Origin: Gnetum montanum
Lineage: Eukaryota; Streptophyta; Gnetopsida; Gnetales; Gnetaceae
Assembly: GCA_015680685.1 (NCBI GenBank)
Contig: MNCI01011963.1
Location: 56,999 to 97,482, forward strand
DNA length: 40,484 bases
Reading direction: 5' to 3'
Below the pieces are notes generated by a model that was given only the letters and a program-made list of their open reading frames with translations, was not told the DNA's origin and made no database searches. Positions 1 to 10,599 of the stretch are shown piece by piece. Positions within the stretch are counted from its first letter, which is position 1, and each line of letters opens with the position of its first letter. The position numbers and the translations under genes were made by a program.

Positions 1-5
1 CTGTA

Positions 6-58
6 ATATCGCGTACGCGATATCGCAGGGGTGGACGTGATATCGCATACGCGATATC
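6..58. repeat. Two GATATCGC palindrome modules in the interior of element A
   Basis: A perfect 18-bp palindrome lies at 6-23, with arms ATATCGC and GCGATAT around GTAC. A second module at 39-58 has perfect 8-bp arms GATATCGC / GCGATATC around ATAC. The same modules sit in the U3 of the LTRs of elements E and F. Here they are upstream of the polypurine tract, so outside the LTR. Confidence 0.85.
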
Positions 59-135
59 GCGGTTCATCACCATACCTATCCACTGTGTAATCAATGGAGC
101 TTGTTCTCATTTTGACTTGAGGATGAGTTTTCATT

Positions 136-149
136 TAGTCGTGGGGGTA
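136..149 (+). other. Polypurine tract of element A
   Basis: The stretch ending GTGGGGGTA abuts the TG of the 3' LTR. It primes plus-strand DNA synthesis in LTR elements. The upstream context (gaggatgagttttcattt) is shared with element E. Confidence 0.75.
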
Positions 150-1006
150 TGATGAATCAAAATTCATTAGGTTGCGATATCAGACCCCTGATATCGGATC
201 CATGATATCGACTACGCAATATAACAACCCAAATAATGATATCAGATACACGATATCGTGGCTCCTGTGTGAGCCTATAAATACACATGTAAGCGTACGA
301 GAGGAGTCAGTTTGAAAATAGTTAGTTTTTTTTCAGTTAGTAGATAGAAGTTAGTTCATTTTTAGTTCTTCTTAACCCTTTCACCCAGTGCATGCCCGTA
401 GTGTGATGATTGTAATTGTATGAAACCCTTTATTCGAGTGTGATGTACTTGGACACGCACATGATCAGAAATAAAGATCGAGATTACTTCATCATTGCAA
501 CATTCACTTAGTTTAATTACTTAATTGTTATCATCATTAAATGTGGAATGAGTACGACTTAATCACAAGCATCTACATGTGACTACTTGGTATCCCAGTA
601 GCGTACTTGGGCTATGCACTTGGTAATCCCAGTGATAGTTGTGCAGAAGGTCCAAGATGTGTACGGATGATTAAGGAACATATACTCATCGCACTTAGGC
701 AAGCTTAGATTCTCTCTCCCTATCTCCTCTTAGTTTAACTCTCTCTCCTTTTCCTCCTAGCTTAATTAAAGATTATTTTCCATTGTCTCTAGGAGCAGCA
801 TTAGTTTAGGAACACATCATACACCTCACGCTAGACTAAACCATACGTGACAAAGCAAATACTAGTCCAGGTGGGAAGACAACAAACTATGATCAATGAG
901 TAACTATCTGGATACCACAACTAGCCCGTCTATGGAGTTCAATCGGATCGTGCGTGAAACACTCATATTTGTATGGTTGAGTATAGGGGTACCTCGCCAC
1001 TCATCA
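150..1006 (+). repeat. 3' LTR of element A
   Basis: An 857-bp LTR with TG...CA ends. The U3 holds degenerate GATATC palindromes (174-258). A TATA box, TATAAATA, lies at 276-283. The R/U5 part contains the module GGTAATCCCAGT near 621, shared with the LTRs of E and F and, in reverse, B. The end, GGGGTACCTCGCCACTCATCA in two overlapping parts, matches the end of the E LTR. Confidence 0.85.
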
Positions 1007-2255
1007 CAACGGTAACCTATTTCATTAGCAGGAAAAATCATACATAAGAGCAACTCAAGCATCACCCAATAATGGTACTTCCCACTTACTCCTTTAGTAA
1101 ATTGACTTTGCTATTTTTAATAGTAGTTTTGCTTTATTGAAAATCAAATTCAAATTTGCTCTTTTTGTGCACTTTCATTTTCAAAGGTAACCTATTTGGT
1201 TGGGGGGGAAAATCAATTTTGTTTAACCTTTTTTGCAAATTCATTAAGAACCTTTAAAAAGTAGCATCAAAAAGAGCACCTTCAGGTTTTTGCTAGTGTT
1301 TTATATGGTCATTAGTGTTTTGAAGAAAAAAATTATAATCCTTTGGTGCATTGCATGTTTTTAGCTATGCAAAAGATTTTTGGGAATAAGTAAGACTATC
1401 AAATGGATTATACAAGTACTAAAGGTTGAGATTTAACTAACAATGTTTACTTTTAGAAATTAAAAAAAAATCATTATTTTAAAGATGAATTTTCTTAGAG
1501 CATTAAATGAATTTTTTTTATAAAATGAGTGAAATTGATATGTAAAAAGTTAAAATTAAATATAATTTTGACTATATATTAATTTAAAGAATGAATAAAA
1601 TTGATTTAAATTTTAAAATAAAATTGAATTTGGCTTTGGTGAAATTGGTTGAAAAAATAACCAAATCCATCTAGCAAAGAGTATTATTATTTATATTACA
1701 GGCGATCAATTTCAAAAATAGTTTAGATATCGTAAAAAGGAAATCCTTGGCAAGCTTACTAAGACAGCAAAGATGGCAATCCCATTTTATTTTTAAAAAT
1801 TTTATTTTTGAATTTTCGAGCGACACTCTAGCCCGTTGTCCAGTACCGTTGTGTCATTTGCAGTCACATCAATTTAGCCTCAAACCATGGATAAGAGTAT
1901 CGCATAGCTGGTTTTCATTATCTTCTCTGGCAAATTCTTAAATCTTGGGAATTTATGTTCTCTAGTCTTGTTTGTGGCAGCCATGGTGTTGTCACGACCA
2001 GCATATATCCCTAGGCATATTCTGAAAAGGCGTGGACTTATTTATGCATTAAAAATACAGTTTTGATCTTGTATTCTCTGCTAAAGATCTTGGAATATCT
2101 TGGTGATGCATGTTAGTGAGCACTAGAAAAAGGATTTATTTTTCTAAAAGAAATCCGACACTCATTTATATTTCCTTTTTTATTATTTTCGCACTAAAAC
2201 TACCTGTCATGTATAAATCCATGAAAGATACGCGGGACAAAAACTTTCATTAGCA
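1007..2255. other. AT-rich intergenic stretch, no gene seen
   Basis: It is mostly low-complexity A/T-rich sequence with many short poly-A and poly-T runs. The short frame at 1747-1941 shows no recognisable domain and no splice context. I see no LTR ends, terminal inverted repeats or RNA gene that I can support. Confidence 0.5.
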
Positions 2256-3040
2256 CAACTCTGGAAAGGTCGCGTCCTGGACATTTTGTATAGTTGTTGG
2301 AATTAAATATTAATTCTGGCAGTCTTCTGCTACAAAATCGTTATTTATTTCCTTCGGGGAAACCGCTAAGTTTCCTGGGATCAAGCAAATCCACGATGAT
2401 CTCGTTGTTCATCATCTTAACAGTCTGGCAGGGAGCAACAACCAAACGCTTTCATTACAATGTTGAATTCGTCAAACAAGGGACAGATTGCACGTCCCGA
2501 ATATGCCACTGTTACTGTCTCATTAGGATTTGATTTATACGATCAGGTTTCCAAGTCTCGAATCTCAATCCGATTTGAGCGTCCGTGCTAGTGGCGACTG
2601 AATCAACCTACCAAATTTCAATCCGATTTGAGCGTCCGTATTGGTGGGGACTGAACCAACCTGCCAAATTACAGCTGCTACTCGACTGGAAATGTGATTG
2701 CAGAATGTCACTGTTATGTTAGCAAGCGTGCTAATGCTGGGGCTTGTATACACGACCTACTGACGGTAAAAGTGGTAGCAGAATGGATCCTTATCCAGCG
2801 GTAAAAGAATTTATCCTCTAGGAACCAGAATATATCTTAAGGTTTCGATGAAATCAGTTTTAAATAACTTTCTTTAACAATCAAGGGGAAACAAATATAT
2901 GTTTCTTTAAGTTTCACAGAAATTCAAGATAGTTTCAGCTAGTTTTTCATATTAAAAAATTATCGAGGAAACCTATCTATTATCTATTAAGAATTATATG
3001 CCAAATTTTTAGAATTAACATGTTCAAAATATTAATTCTT
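2256..3040 (+). pseudogene. Unrecognised gene-like fragment, copy 1 of a tandem duplication
   Basis: This unit repeats 799 bp downstream (3055-3760) with clear similarity along its length. Part of it looks like decayed exon. A frame around 2671-2760 reads YSCYSTGNVIAECHCYV followed by a Cys-containing tail, and ends at a GT donor-like site (GACG/GTAAAA). A start at 2394 gives a signal-peptide-like MISLFIILTVWQG, but no long frame follows. The copy also holds an internal tandem repeat of about 57 bp (2562-2675). I do not recognise the family. The coding claim is an inference from frame conservation between the copies. Confidence 0.45.
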
Positions 3041-3054
3041 GGGATTGTCAAGCC

Positions 3055-3760
3055 CAACTCTGGAAAGGTTGCATCATGAACATTTTGTATAGTTGTTGGG
3101 ATTAAATATTAATTCTTGGCAGTCTTCGGCTACACAGTCGTTATTTATTCCCTCCACTGAAACTGCTAAGTTTCCTGGAATTAAGCAAATCCATGGCAAT
3201 CTCATTATTCATCATCTTAAGTCTGCCAGGGAGCAACAACCAAAAGCTTTCGTTGCACTGTTCAATTCATCAAATAAGAGCAGACTGCACGTCCTGAATA
3301 TGCCACTGTTACTATCTCATTAGGATTTGATATATATGATCAGGTTGCCCAAATCTCAAATTCCAATTCGAGCCTCGGTGCTGGTGGGGACTGAACCAAC
3401 CTGCCAAAGTACAGCTGCTACTCGACTGCAAATGTGAGTGCAGGCTGTCACTGTTATGTTAGGGAAGGGCCTGTTGATGCTGGTGCTTGTATAAATGACC
3501 TACTAACAGTAAAAGATAATATCTTCTAGGAACTAGAATATATCTTAAGGAAGGTTCCGATGAAATCAGTTTTTTAAAAAAAAATTTAATGATCAACGGG
3601 AAACAAATATATGTTTCTTTTAAGTTTCACAGAAATCCAGATAATTTCAACTAGTTTTTCATAATAAAAAATTATCAAGGAAACCTATCTATTATCTATT
3701 AGTGATTATATGCCAAATTTTCAGAATGAACATGTTCAAAATATTTTAATTTCTGATGAT
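3055..3760 (+). pseudogene. Unrecognised gene-like fragment, copy 2 of a tandem duplication
   Basis: It matches copy 1 from CAACTCTGGAAAGG through the AT-rich tail. The Cys-rich frame is kept as YSCYSTANVSAGCHCYV and differs from copy 1 by substitutions and a 3-base indel, which keeps the frame. A TGA lies upstream of this motif at the same place in both copies, so it predates the duplication. Upstream in the same frame the peptide ATVTISLGFDIYDQV is readable. There is no complete ORF and no function is assigned. Confidence 0.45.
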
Positions 3761-4144
3761 TCATTTGTAGCTATTGATCAGGGTACGGAGATAATATCTT
3801 TTAATAATGTTGTTTCTATTGATAGGATGAGGGCTTACTCTTCCATCCAATGTTAATCTTTTCATGGAATGTCAATTTCCTACCTAAAAGAAAAGATTTT
3901 TTATGATTGGTCGTAAGGATAAAAATCTAAAAGACATCCCAGAATAGTCTCCCCTCTCTGCATCCTGCCTGAGATTTTTATTTTTAATATATTTATATTT
4001 TGAAGTCCCATTCTCCATTGAAATGAAGTTTGTAACATGACTATTAAATCTTTGTTTATTTGCAATTAATATAACCGGAAAACATAAAAACTGAAGTGAC
4101 ACAACAGCATTTGAAAGAGAGATAGTTATTAGTCTCTTTTAAAC
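3761..4144. other. Spacer without recognisable gene
   Basis: It is AT-rich sequence between the duplicated fragment and the GGGGCCCC array. The minus-strand frame at 3884-4102 has no recognisable domain and is probably random. Confidence 0.45.
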
Positions 4145-4810
4145 CAACTCTTAAGTTATCACAAGATGGGGCCCCTTATTTAGATCCAACGTATGGGGCC
4201 CCCAAGAGGAACCTAAACAACAAACAGGAACAATAGCGACCTAATAATGAGCTGAAGCACGAAAACAGGATGGGGCCCCTTAAGAAAACTTCATGTATGG
4301 GGCCCCCAAGATTAAGCACAAAAACAGGAGCGACAGCGACCTAAAACACATTAACACCTATAGAGAAAACAGTCGACTATTATTTACCTCTAGATCAAAC
4401 GGTCGACTATTATTTAGTGCGTGAGTGAGTGCTCATAGGTATAAGGTTGAACACAAACCAGAGGAGTTGTTGGGCCCCTTATTTAGATACCCAACTTTGG
4501 GCGGGCCCCAATATCAAACCCTAATTATATACGTAATATCAATTATTTACTATTTGGTTCTCATAGGTAAAAGCCGAGGTTTAACACAACTCTTAAGTCA
4601 TCCGAAGATGGGGCCCCTTATTCGACTTCATGTATGGGCCCCCAAGATTAAGACAAAAAAGAAGGAGCGACAGCGACCTAATATCGTTAACACCTGTAGA
4701 GAAAACAGTCGACAGACATTAAAATCAAAGATCAAAGATGTAGCCACCCAACTCTTGAGAAAACCTACGGGTGGGGCCCCTTATTTGATACACCGTATGG
4801 GGCCCCCAAG
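4145..4810. repeat. Irregular array of paired GGGGCCCC motifs upstream of the esterase gene
   Basis: Five units each hold a left motif (GGGGCCCCTTA-like) and a right motif (GTATGGGGCCCCCAAGA-like) about 20-30 bp apart. Left motifs start at 4168, 4272, 4471 (TGGGCCCC), 4610 and 4773. Right motifs start at 4195, 4299, about 4497 (degenerate), 4636 and 4799. Some units also share CAACTCTTAAG before the left motif, and GCGACAGCGACCTAA plus AAACAGTCGAC after the right one (near 4330 and 4668). The array ends about 340 bp before the start codon. TGGGCC resembles plant site II / TCP-type elements, but a regulatory role is inference. The open frame across 4425-4835 is a by-product of the repeats. Confidence 0.7.
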
Positions 4811-4857
4811 AGCTAGAGCTGATAATCTTGATTAACGGCAAATAGCTTAATCATGTA

Positions 4858-4911
4858 TGGAAACCTACCGCAGGATTAATATAACCTGGAAACCTACCGG
4901 AGGATTAAAGC
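4858..4911 (+). repeat. 29-bp tandem repeat, two copies
   Basis: TGGAAACCTACCG(C/G)AGGATTAA occurs at 4858 and again at 4887. It lies between the GGGGCCCC array and the esterase gene. Confidence 0.8.
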
Positions 4912-5150
4912 AAGTTTGGGAGGATACGGCCAAATACATAATTGGAGGATAACAATTGTTCCCTTGTCTTTTAAAATCAGATCAAATCTGTCAGAAGCTG
5001 TTAAGAAACAATCAAGTGAGACTTTTCAGGGAAAATCCCTTCCGTCCGTGCTTTAAACCGACTCTAAGACACCCCGAATTCTAAAACATTTCACATACAG
5101 AGTTTCAACTTGTGAGGGGAAACTAAATCAGGAGCAGGGCAGGGCAGAGC

Positions 5151-6223
5151 ATGGAGTGTGCAAAGAAATCCAGTCACTTTGTGTTGGTCCATGGAGCAAC
5201 ATATGGGGGATGGGCTTGGTACAAGGTTACAAATCTACTGCTAAAAGCAGGCCACCGAGTGTCTGCTCCTGACATGGCTGCCTCTGCAATCAACCCCAAA
5301 TCCGCAGACGAAATCAAAACATTCGAGGATTACTCGAGGCCTCTACTCGATCTCTTGGAGAATCTGCCTGAAAACGAGAAGGTGGTCTTGGTCGGTCACA
5401 GTTTGGGAGGATTCAACATCTCTCTGGCCATGGAGAAATTTCCCTACAAAATCTCAGCTGCAGTTTTTCTCACTGCCTTCATGCCCCTCAGTGGGAATGA
5501 TTTCCCACAGTTTATGGAGCAGGTTCTTGTTATTCTTTCTTTACAGTTATTTTTATTTTAATCCCTGCGTTGCTTTGAATTTGCTTTTCTACGGAATGGG
5601 CAGTGGGTTCATTTGTTTCAGTTAATGTGTATCAGGTGGCTGACAGAATTAATAATGACTGGCAAGACACAGTGTTGGAGTTTGAGGATGAGAAGGATAG
5701 ACAGGGAAAACCTTTTTATTATCAATTCAGGGCATTTCAGTTTGGCAGATCTACACTTAAAACCCGGGTGTGCCACAAAGCTCCATCTGAGGTAACTGTA
5801 GCTTGTAAATTTCAAACTCATATGTCTCCAAATCTTGCATTAAAGTTTCACATACAAATGAATATTCATGATTCTGGTATCTATTTATCTGATATAATTA
5901 AAACACGAACTTTGGGATATATACAAAAAATAGTGAAGCATTGTAACTTGTGATTACAGGATTTGGTGTTGACAAGCACCCTGTCGAGGAAGTGCCCATA
6001 TATCAAAGAGAAATTGATACTGACACAGAAGTATGAAAGTGTAAAGAGGGTCTATGTTTTATGTAAGGAGGACAACATAATTTTGCGTGATCACCAGATG
6101 TGGATGATCCAAAACAACCCACCTGCAAAGGTCTATGAGATGGATGAAGCAGATCACTGTCCTATGTTTTCATTTCCACATAAGCTTGCTGTCCTCTTGG
6201 ATGAAATAGCTGCAACCACATAG
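5151..6223 (+). CDS. Methylesterase / hydroxynitrile lyase-like alpha/beta hydrolase (SABP2/MES family), three exons
   Basis: Exons are 5151-5522, 5636-5791 and 5960-6223, joining in phase 0 to 263 codons, the usual MES length. Both introns are GT-AG and lie where family genes usually have them. Seen: the oxyanion motif HGA (residues 14-16), the nucleophile elbow GHSLGG with Ser84, Asp214 in CKEDN and His242 in ADH, so the triad is complete. The family hydrolyses small methyl esters such as methyl salicylate, methyl jasmonate or methyl-IAA, or acts as hydroxynitrile lyase, in the cytosol; the substrate is not readable here. The start codon has good context (GAGCATGG) and begins the conserved HFVLVHGA module. 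The exon 2 cap region (residues 135-176) departs from the usual FGPQFLASKLYQLSPPEDL pattern, which may change the substrate or mark early decay. The gene stands alone among repeats. Confidence 0.88.
5523..5635 (+). other. Intron 1 of the methylesterase gene
   Basis: 113 bp, T-rich, starting GTTCTTG after codon 124 (Gln) and ending TGTATCAG before GTG GCT GAC. Phase 0. Reading through it hits a stop at once, so it must be spliced. Confidence 0.85.
5792..5959 (+). other. Intron 2 of the methylesterase gene
   Basis: 168 bp, starting GTAACTG and ending TGATTACAG before GAT TTG GTG. Phase 0, splitting the SE/DL of the usual PPEDL-type motif, a typical intron place in this family. Confidence 0.87.
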
Positions 6224-7571
6224 CACATAGCATGATTGATAGTTAATTTCCAAATTTCCCCCTCTACCTATGATTAACTTTCTTGGCTTTTAATTTGTTA
6301 GATCGAAGAGTTACCCTCATTATGGATGATGCAGTCAATGTGTGCTCTATCTTGAATAAGAATAGGAAAAGTATGTATTTCATAATAATCATTTATCATT
6401 GTATTCAATAGATTAAGTCAATGACAGGTGGGTCCTGGCTTTTGTGTAGGCTTGTAAGATTATGCTTGCTTGCTTTTTCCCTCTTGTATTTTTGCCTGAG
6501 CAAACCTCGAAGTTTCCATAGGAAAGGCAATAACAGGAGAATCCTCCGTAGCATACATGCACCTGTACAAATTAACTAATGACCGTGTGAAGATCAGAAT
6601 TAGTTTAGCTACATATTTTTCATATATATTTGTTATTTGGTAGAGAAAATCTTTCCTTTTCCAAATTAATGATATTTTAGATTCACTGAGAATTATTTTA
6701 TGCTATTGAGAAAAAAAATCAAAATCATTGTATATTCTACCACTATCATTTCTCTGAAAAAATTAATCTCTTGCTTATAACTCAGCCTTAAGATGATAAT
6801 TATTTATTTTTGGTAACAAAGTCTAGCCAATGCATACCCAGAATAACAATGTTCATCTAATAAATACTCCCAATAATTTTGTTGTGAAAAAGTTTCTCTA
6901 AGAGAAGCTTTACCATAACCAAATGTCATTAGATTAATAGAATCCTTTCAAAATTAGATAAGTGGTAAAGAAACAGAGGAGGGATGTGTTGATTTCATTT
7001 TTAGTTACCTCAGGCTTGGTTAAGATGATGATGTTTTATATTTCACCATTGGTATGATTGAAATAGATTATTAAAGTAAAGCTTTTCTTTGTCACTGGCT
7101 GGTGCTCTGTGGTGCTACCTTCGCAGGCACAGTGACCTTGGGTGGAGTGTGACCACGGTGGAGTGCTAGCAGGCGTCATGACGTACAGAGTTCATGATAA
7201 GAGAATCCAGTTTTTTTCACATTTTTCATTCTTAAGTGAATCAGGTTTTTTTTTTTTTTTTCATTTTTGAAATTTGACGTGGTGTGATGTGGCTGTGACG
7301 ACAAACTTCAAGCCCTTCCTACCCACCATCGTGGCAGACGTGTTGGCCTCTAGCGCAAAATGGACCAAAAGCTACTCAACATTAACATAAAAAAATAATT
7401 TATAAACTGAAAATCTCATATTATAAGGTAAGATTTATAGGCTTTGAAACAAACACGAAAAACAGGGGAGAAACTTTTTAAGAGAGTTATAAAGTTAAGA
7501 TTGGTTGTCTGTGTGAGACACCTTTTTTAAAAGAAAATTTATAGGCAATACTCGATTGCGTATTTAAACTT
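6224..7571. other. 3' UTR and AT-rich flank of the methylesterase gene
   Basis: The first few hundred bases probably hold the 3' UTR; poly(A)-signal-like AATAAG is at 6355. Later there is a GC-richer patch (7090-7190, 7290-7370), a run of T (about 7245-7261) and the small palindrome CGTCATGACG near 7175. I see no gene, RNA or clear transposon end. Confidence 0.45.
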
Positions 7572-8100
7572 TTGTTAAATTATGTCATAAAGATGTTACA
7601 ACTCGGAAGCGCACGGATATTTTTCGGCGTCGGTTCCAAAACCTTGGCTTCTCTTCCTGACAACCGATTTCCAGCCGACCCTGGTTCGGGTGAATGTCCA
7701 TACTGGAGTGAGACAAGCAAGAAAGGCTTCTGGGATGGGATGGGATGGGATTCTATTCTAACAGTGAGACACATGGATTGTATTCTGGAAAAGTTCTGGA
7801 ACAGTTTTGGAATAGTTTCACTTTATTCTGGAATAGTTCTAGATTGTATTCTAACAATAGGACCATGGACAAAGTCGAACGACCATGGACAAAGTCGAAC
7901 AGTTGTGGAATGGTTTCACTTTATGTATGGATCCATACTAAAAATTGAAGCAAAACATGTCATGTTTTTTGGGCAATGATCAAATTTGGTCTTTGTTGTC
8001 TTTTTTATACTTTTCAAATCAATTTGATATTTTAAAAGGGAAAATAAATATATAAATAAATAAAATACCTTAGAAAGCCTTAGTTTATGGATAGAAGAAG
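7572..8100. repeat. Short-repeat-rich stretch without convincing gene
   Basis: There is a GGGAT-type run at 7735-7750, repeated TTCTGGAA(A/T)AGTT motifs at 7785-7850, and a perfect 20-bp tandem duplication at 7861-7880 and 7881-7900. A 135-codon frame at 7572-7979 starts at TTG, has no known domain and spans these repeats, so it is probably chance. Confidence 0.5.
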
Positions 8101-9331
8101 AAATAAAAGAAGAAAAGTTTATCCCATATGAAGATGAGTTCCAAATTCTTCCCATTCTCCAAGCTATAAAAGGAGACCATAAGTCTTACTTTAAACAACA
8201 ATGGAGCATTAAGAATGTGAAGATGAATGAAGTTGAGCTTTCTTTCTCATCTCTTGCTTTAATTTTTATTCATTTGAGTAGTCATCAATTTCATAGTTTA
8301 GGTGCTCCCATTTCTCACATTTTTGCAACAATTCTCTCACAATTGAGCTATCCTATCTAAATTTGTAGGCCCCACTTCTCATAACATTTTTCACACTGAA
8401 TTTCCAAATTTTCATAAAGGTTTTATAAGTTATCTCACAATTTTTACAAGTATTTAAAGAAGGAGGAAGCCCTCTCATGCATCTTAAGCCATGCTAGATT
8501 TTAGTTTTATTGTATGTCTATGTTTTATGTTTTTACCTTAATTTGTATCATGAATATTTTTGATACAAGTGTTTATAGAAATATTTCAAGCATGTAAGCT
8601 TAAAAGCCCCTTTAATTCATGAGTTTTGGTTATGCTTTTTTCTCTACCAAGTAGATCTATAATTATGAAGTTTTTTTTAGCAATTTGAGGCAATTTATGT
8701 TGGAAAATCAAAGGCATTTGTGATCATACTAAATCCCTTTCTTATTGATGTGTTGATATTTAATTAAGCCTTCTATGTTAAGAATGTTTCAGTCTCTATT
8801 CGTTTCTACATATCCTATGTAGATTTAGACATTTCATTGATATTTTCATGCCCATTGATGAATTTCATATCATGTTATCTTCGCTCTATTACACCCCTCT
8901 CTTAGACTCTAGGTATCACATTATGATTACGGTTTATTTATGTATGTGTGATCTTGATTGATTGTCAAGAACTAGTTGATTATGATAGCGATTTAGATGT
9001 TATGATACTCTAGCTTTTACAATATGATTATGATGTCTTTACATGCTTAACTAACATGATTATATAGATCAGTCTTGTGTGATATATTAAACATATGATG
9101 CAAATGACAAGAATGTTGGATTAGGGTACAAGAGTACTTATTTGGTATATGTTTATGCTTTATATGTGATTTTAGCATTTATGCATTTAAATTGTAGTAT
9201 TCTATTAAGTGATGTTTGGATGTGAGTTTGTATATGGATGTGTAGGGTATTTGAATGGATCTTATAAGTTCAAACAAATTTTGATTTGGAGTCCTGGTTC
9301 ATCTATTATGTGTCTTTGAATGTTCAAGATA
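8101..9331 (+). other. AT-rich stretch with an LTR-like promoter region
   Basis: A strong TATA box (CTATAAAAGG) lies near 8164, and the sequence after it resembles an LTR R/U5 region (T-rich, no coding frame). No matching second LTR, primer site or TG/CA boundary could be fixed, so this may be a solo LTR, a fragment or ordinary flank. The end of the stretch is the target site of element C. Confidence 0.3.
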
Positions 9332-9336
9332 TTAGC
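9332..9336. other. Presumed left target-site copy of element C (TTAGC)
   Basis: The five bases before the outer LTR start TGATGAGCGG. The matching right copy was not found because the far end of C is lost or displaced. Confidence 0.35.
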
Positions 9337-9383
9337 TGATGAGCGGTAGAGAATTCCAACACTTAACCATACAATTCACAAGT
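9337..9383 (-). repeat. 3' LTR of element C, first piece (47 bp)
   Basis: TGATGAGCGG... CTTAACCATACAATTCACAAGT aligns with the start of the B LTR (TGATGAGTGG... CTAACCATACAAATCAC). It continues at 28584 after the 19.2-kb insertion of B. Joined across B, the LTR is 877 bp. Confidence 0.7.
9379..9383. other. Target-site duplication of element B, left copy (CAAGT)
   Basis: CAAGT immediately precedes the B LTR and recurs at 28579-28583 right after the other B LTR. Confidence 0.88.
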
Positions 9384-10363
9384 TGATGAGTGGTCAAGGT
9401 ACCCCTACGCCTAACCATACAAATCACGAAACACTCATGCACGATCCGGTCAAATTCCATGGACTCTCTAGTTTTCGGTACACTAGTCTTCTAGGAAGTG
9501 AACCTTGCCCTAATGGTCATTTGTTGTCTTCCCAATTACACTTGTGATGCACATGGTATGGTTAAGTGTAATAAAAAAATATGATTTTTATTATTTTTTG
9601 TTTTATGTTCTTTAGTGCTTAAAGTAGAGAGATGAAGTAATTTGATAACTAATTTGATTTAACTAATTAACTAATCTCTAACTAGTCCTAACATAAGCAT
9701 CTAGTCCCACTTTTTGTACACGTCTTGAACCCACGTATCCACTGTTGGATTACCAAGCGATACGGTACTAGGCACACCAAGCAATAATGCTGTTGGGATT
9801 ACCGAGTAAATACGTGTTTATGCTCAAATCAATCATACTTATGTGTTTAATCTATTTAGCTTAATTAATTGAGTAATCGCTCAAAGTATAATTTAGCTTA
9901 ATTAATTGAGTAATCGCTCAAAGTCTAATTTAGCTTAATTAATGATATAATTAATGAAAACAATAAATGCATAAATAAATCATTAATTTATTCTAAGTAC
10001 TACAAGGTTTATCAAGAAGCTCGTCTTTATTGTTGTACACATTAGTGTGGTTCAGATACAACATTGCTTGAATAAAGATCCGTACACTTTCTAACTCTTG
10101 CTGCGAGCACTCAGAGAAATATTCTAACTTTAAAATGAACAAATTGCAAGAGCTCTACAACTACTATGACTTGAATGCCCATAAACATGGCTGGGAGCTT
10201 GTATTTATAGTTTTTGCTATAGGAATATATTGATGGGGCCTTGTAGACGTAGTAAACACTACGTTGACATGGCCTTGTCAATGGGGCAACACCACATAAA
10301 TGGGGCCCATTGACGAGGCTACGTTAATAGGGGTCCATCAACATGACACTTTGACGCTCATCA
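9384..10363 (-). repeat. 3' LTR of element B
   Basis: 980 bp, TGATGAGTGG to GACGCTCATCA on the plus strand. Read on the minus strand, the U3 has repeated GTCAATGGGGC-like modules and a perfect hairpin (7-bp arms ACGTAGT/ACTACGT around AAAC, 10247-10264). A TATA box follows at 10202-10209 (TATTTATA on the plus strand). R/U5 contains the module GGTAATCC(A/C)AAC, shared in variant form with the A, E and F LTRs. Confidence 0.9.
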
Positions 10364-10380
10364 TACTCCCATGACTGAAT
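10364..10380 (-). other. Polypurine tract of element B
   Basis: On the minus strand it reads TTCAGTCATGGGAGTA directly before the LTR TG. It is the counterpart of CAGTCATGGGGGTA in element E. Confidence 0.8.
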
Positions 10381-10599
10381 AAAAACTCATTCTCGAGTTC
10401 CTTTACAAAATTGGGAATGTATGGAATTATTGACTAACTCTTAACAAAACAAATTGACTTGACAAAACTGAGTGCCCAAGTGTATAAATCAACACATTAC
10501 AAAAAATTGTGGTGTTCATAATACAAAATTGAACACCATGACATGACTACACAAAAATTGGACAACACATCCTCTGGTAGCATGAAGGTGGTTGAGAAG

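Larger units (their letters stand above)
1..1006 (+). mobile_element. Element A: 3' end of an Athila-like Ty3/gypsy LTR retrotransposon
   Basis: The last 149 bp of the interior and a complete 3' LTR are in the window; the rest lies to the left. The interior ends in a purine-rich tract ending GTGGGGGTA, directly followed by an LTR that opens TGATGA and closes CACTCATCA. The same tract-to-LTR junction occurs in element E (17740-17760) and, on the minus strand, in element B (10364). No coding sequence is visible in the interior part. The target duplication cannot be tested because the left end is outside the window. Family assignment rests on similarity to B and E, which carry Athila-type gag and pol. 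Confidence 0.85.

Noticed and set aside
1-60. GATATCGC palindromes as a CRISPR or bacterial operator array
   Set aside because: The context is a plant LTR element with TATA box and polypurine tract; there are no spacers or bacterial genes.
2394-2533. Laccase-like N-terminus (signal peptide then TTKRFHYNVEF)
   Set aside because: The resemblance is short and no downstream cupredoxin motifs were found in either copy, so no family name is given.
4425-4835. 136-codon open frame across the GGGGCCCC array
   Set aside because: It runs through the repeats, begins at a non-ATG codon and has no domain. The frame is explained by the repeat units.
5603-5953. 116-codon frame covering exon 2 of the methylesterase
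   Set aside because: It reads through both intron edges. The GT-AG model gives a continuous family protein instead.
7572-7979. 135-codon open frame
   Set aside because: It starts at TTG, spans short tandem repeats including a perfect 20-bp duplication, and shows no known domain or splice signals.
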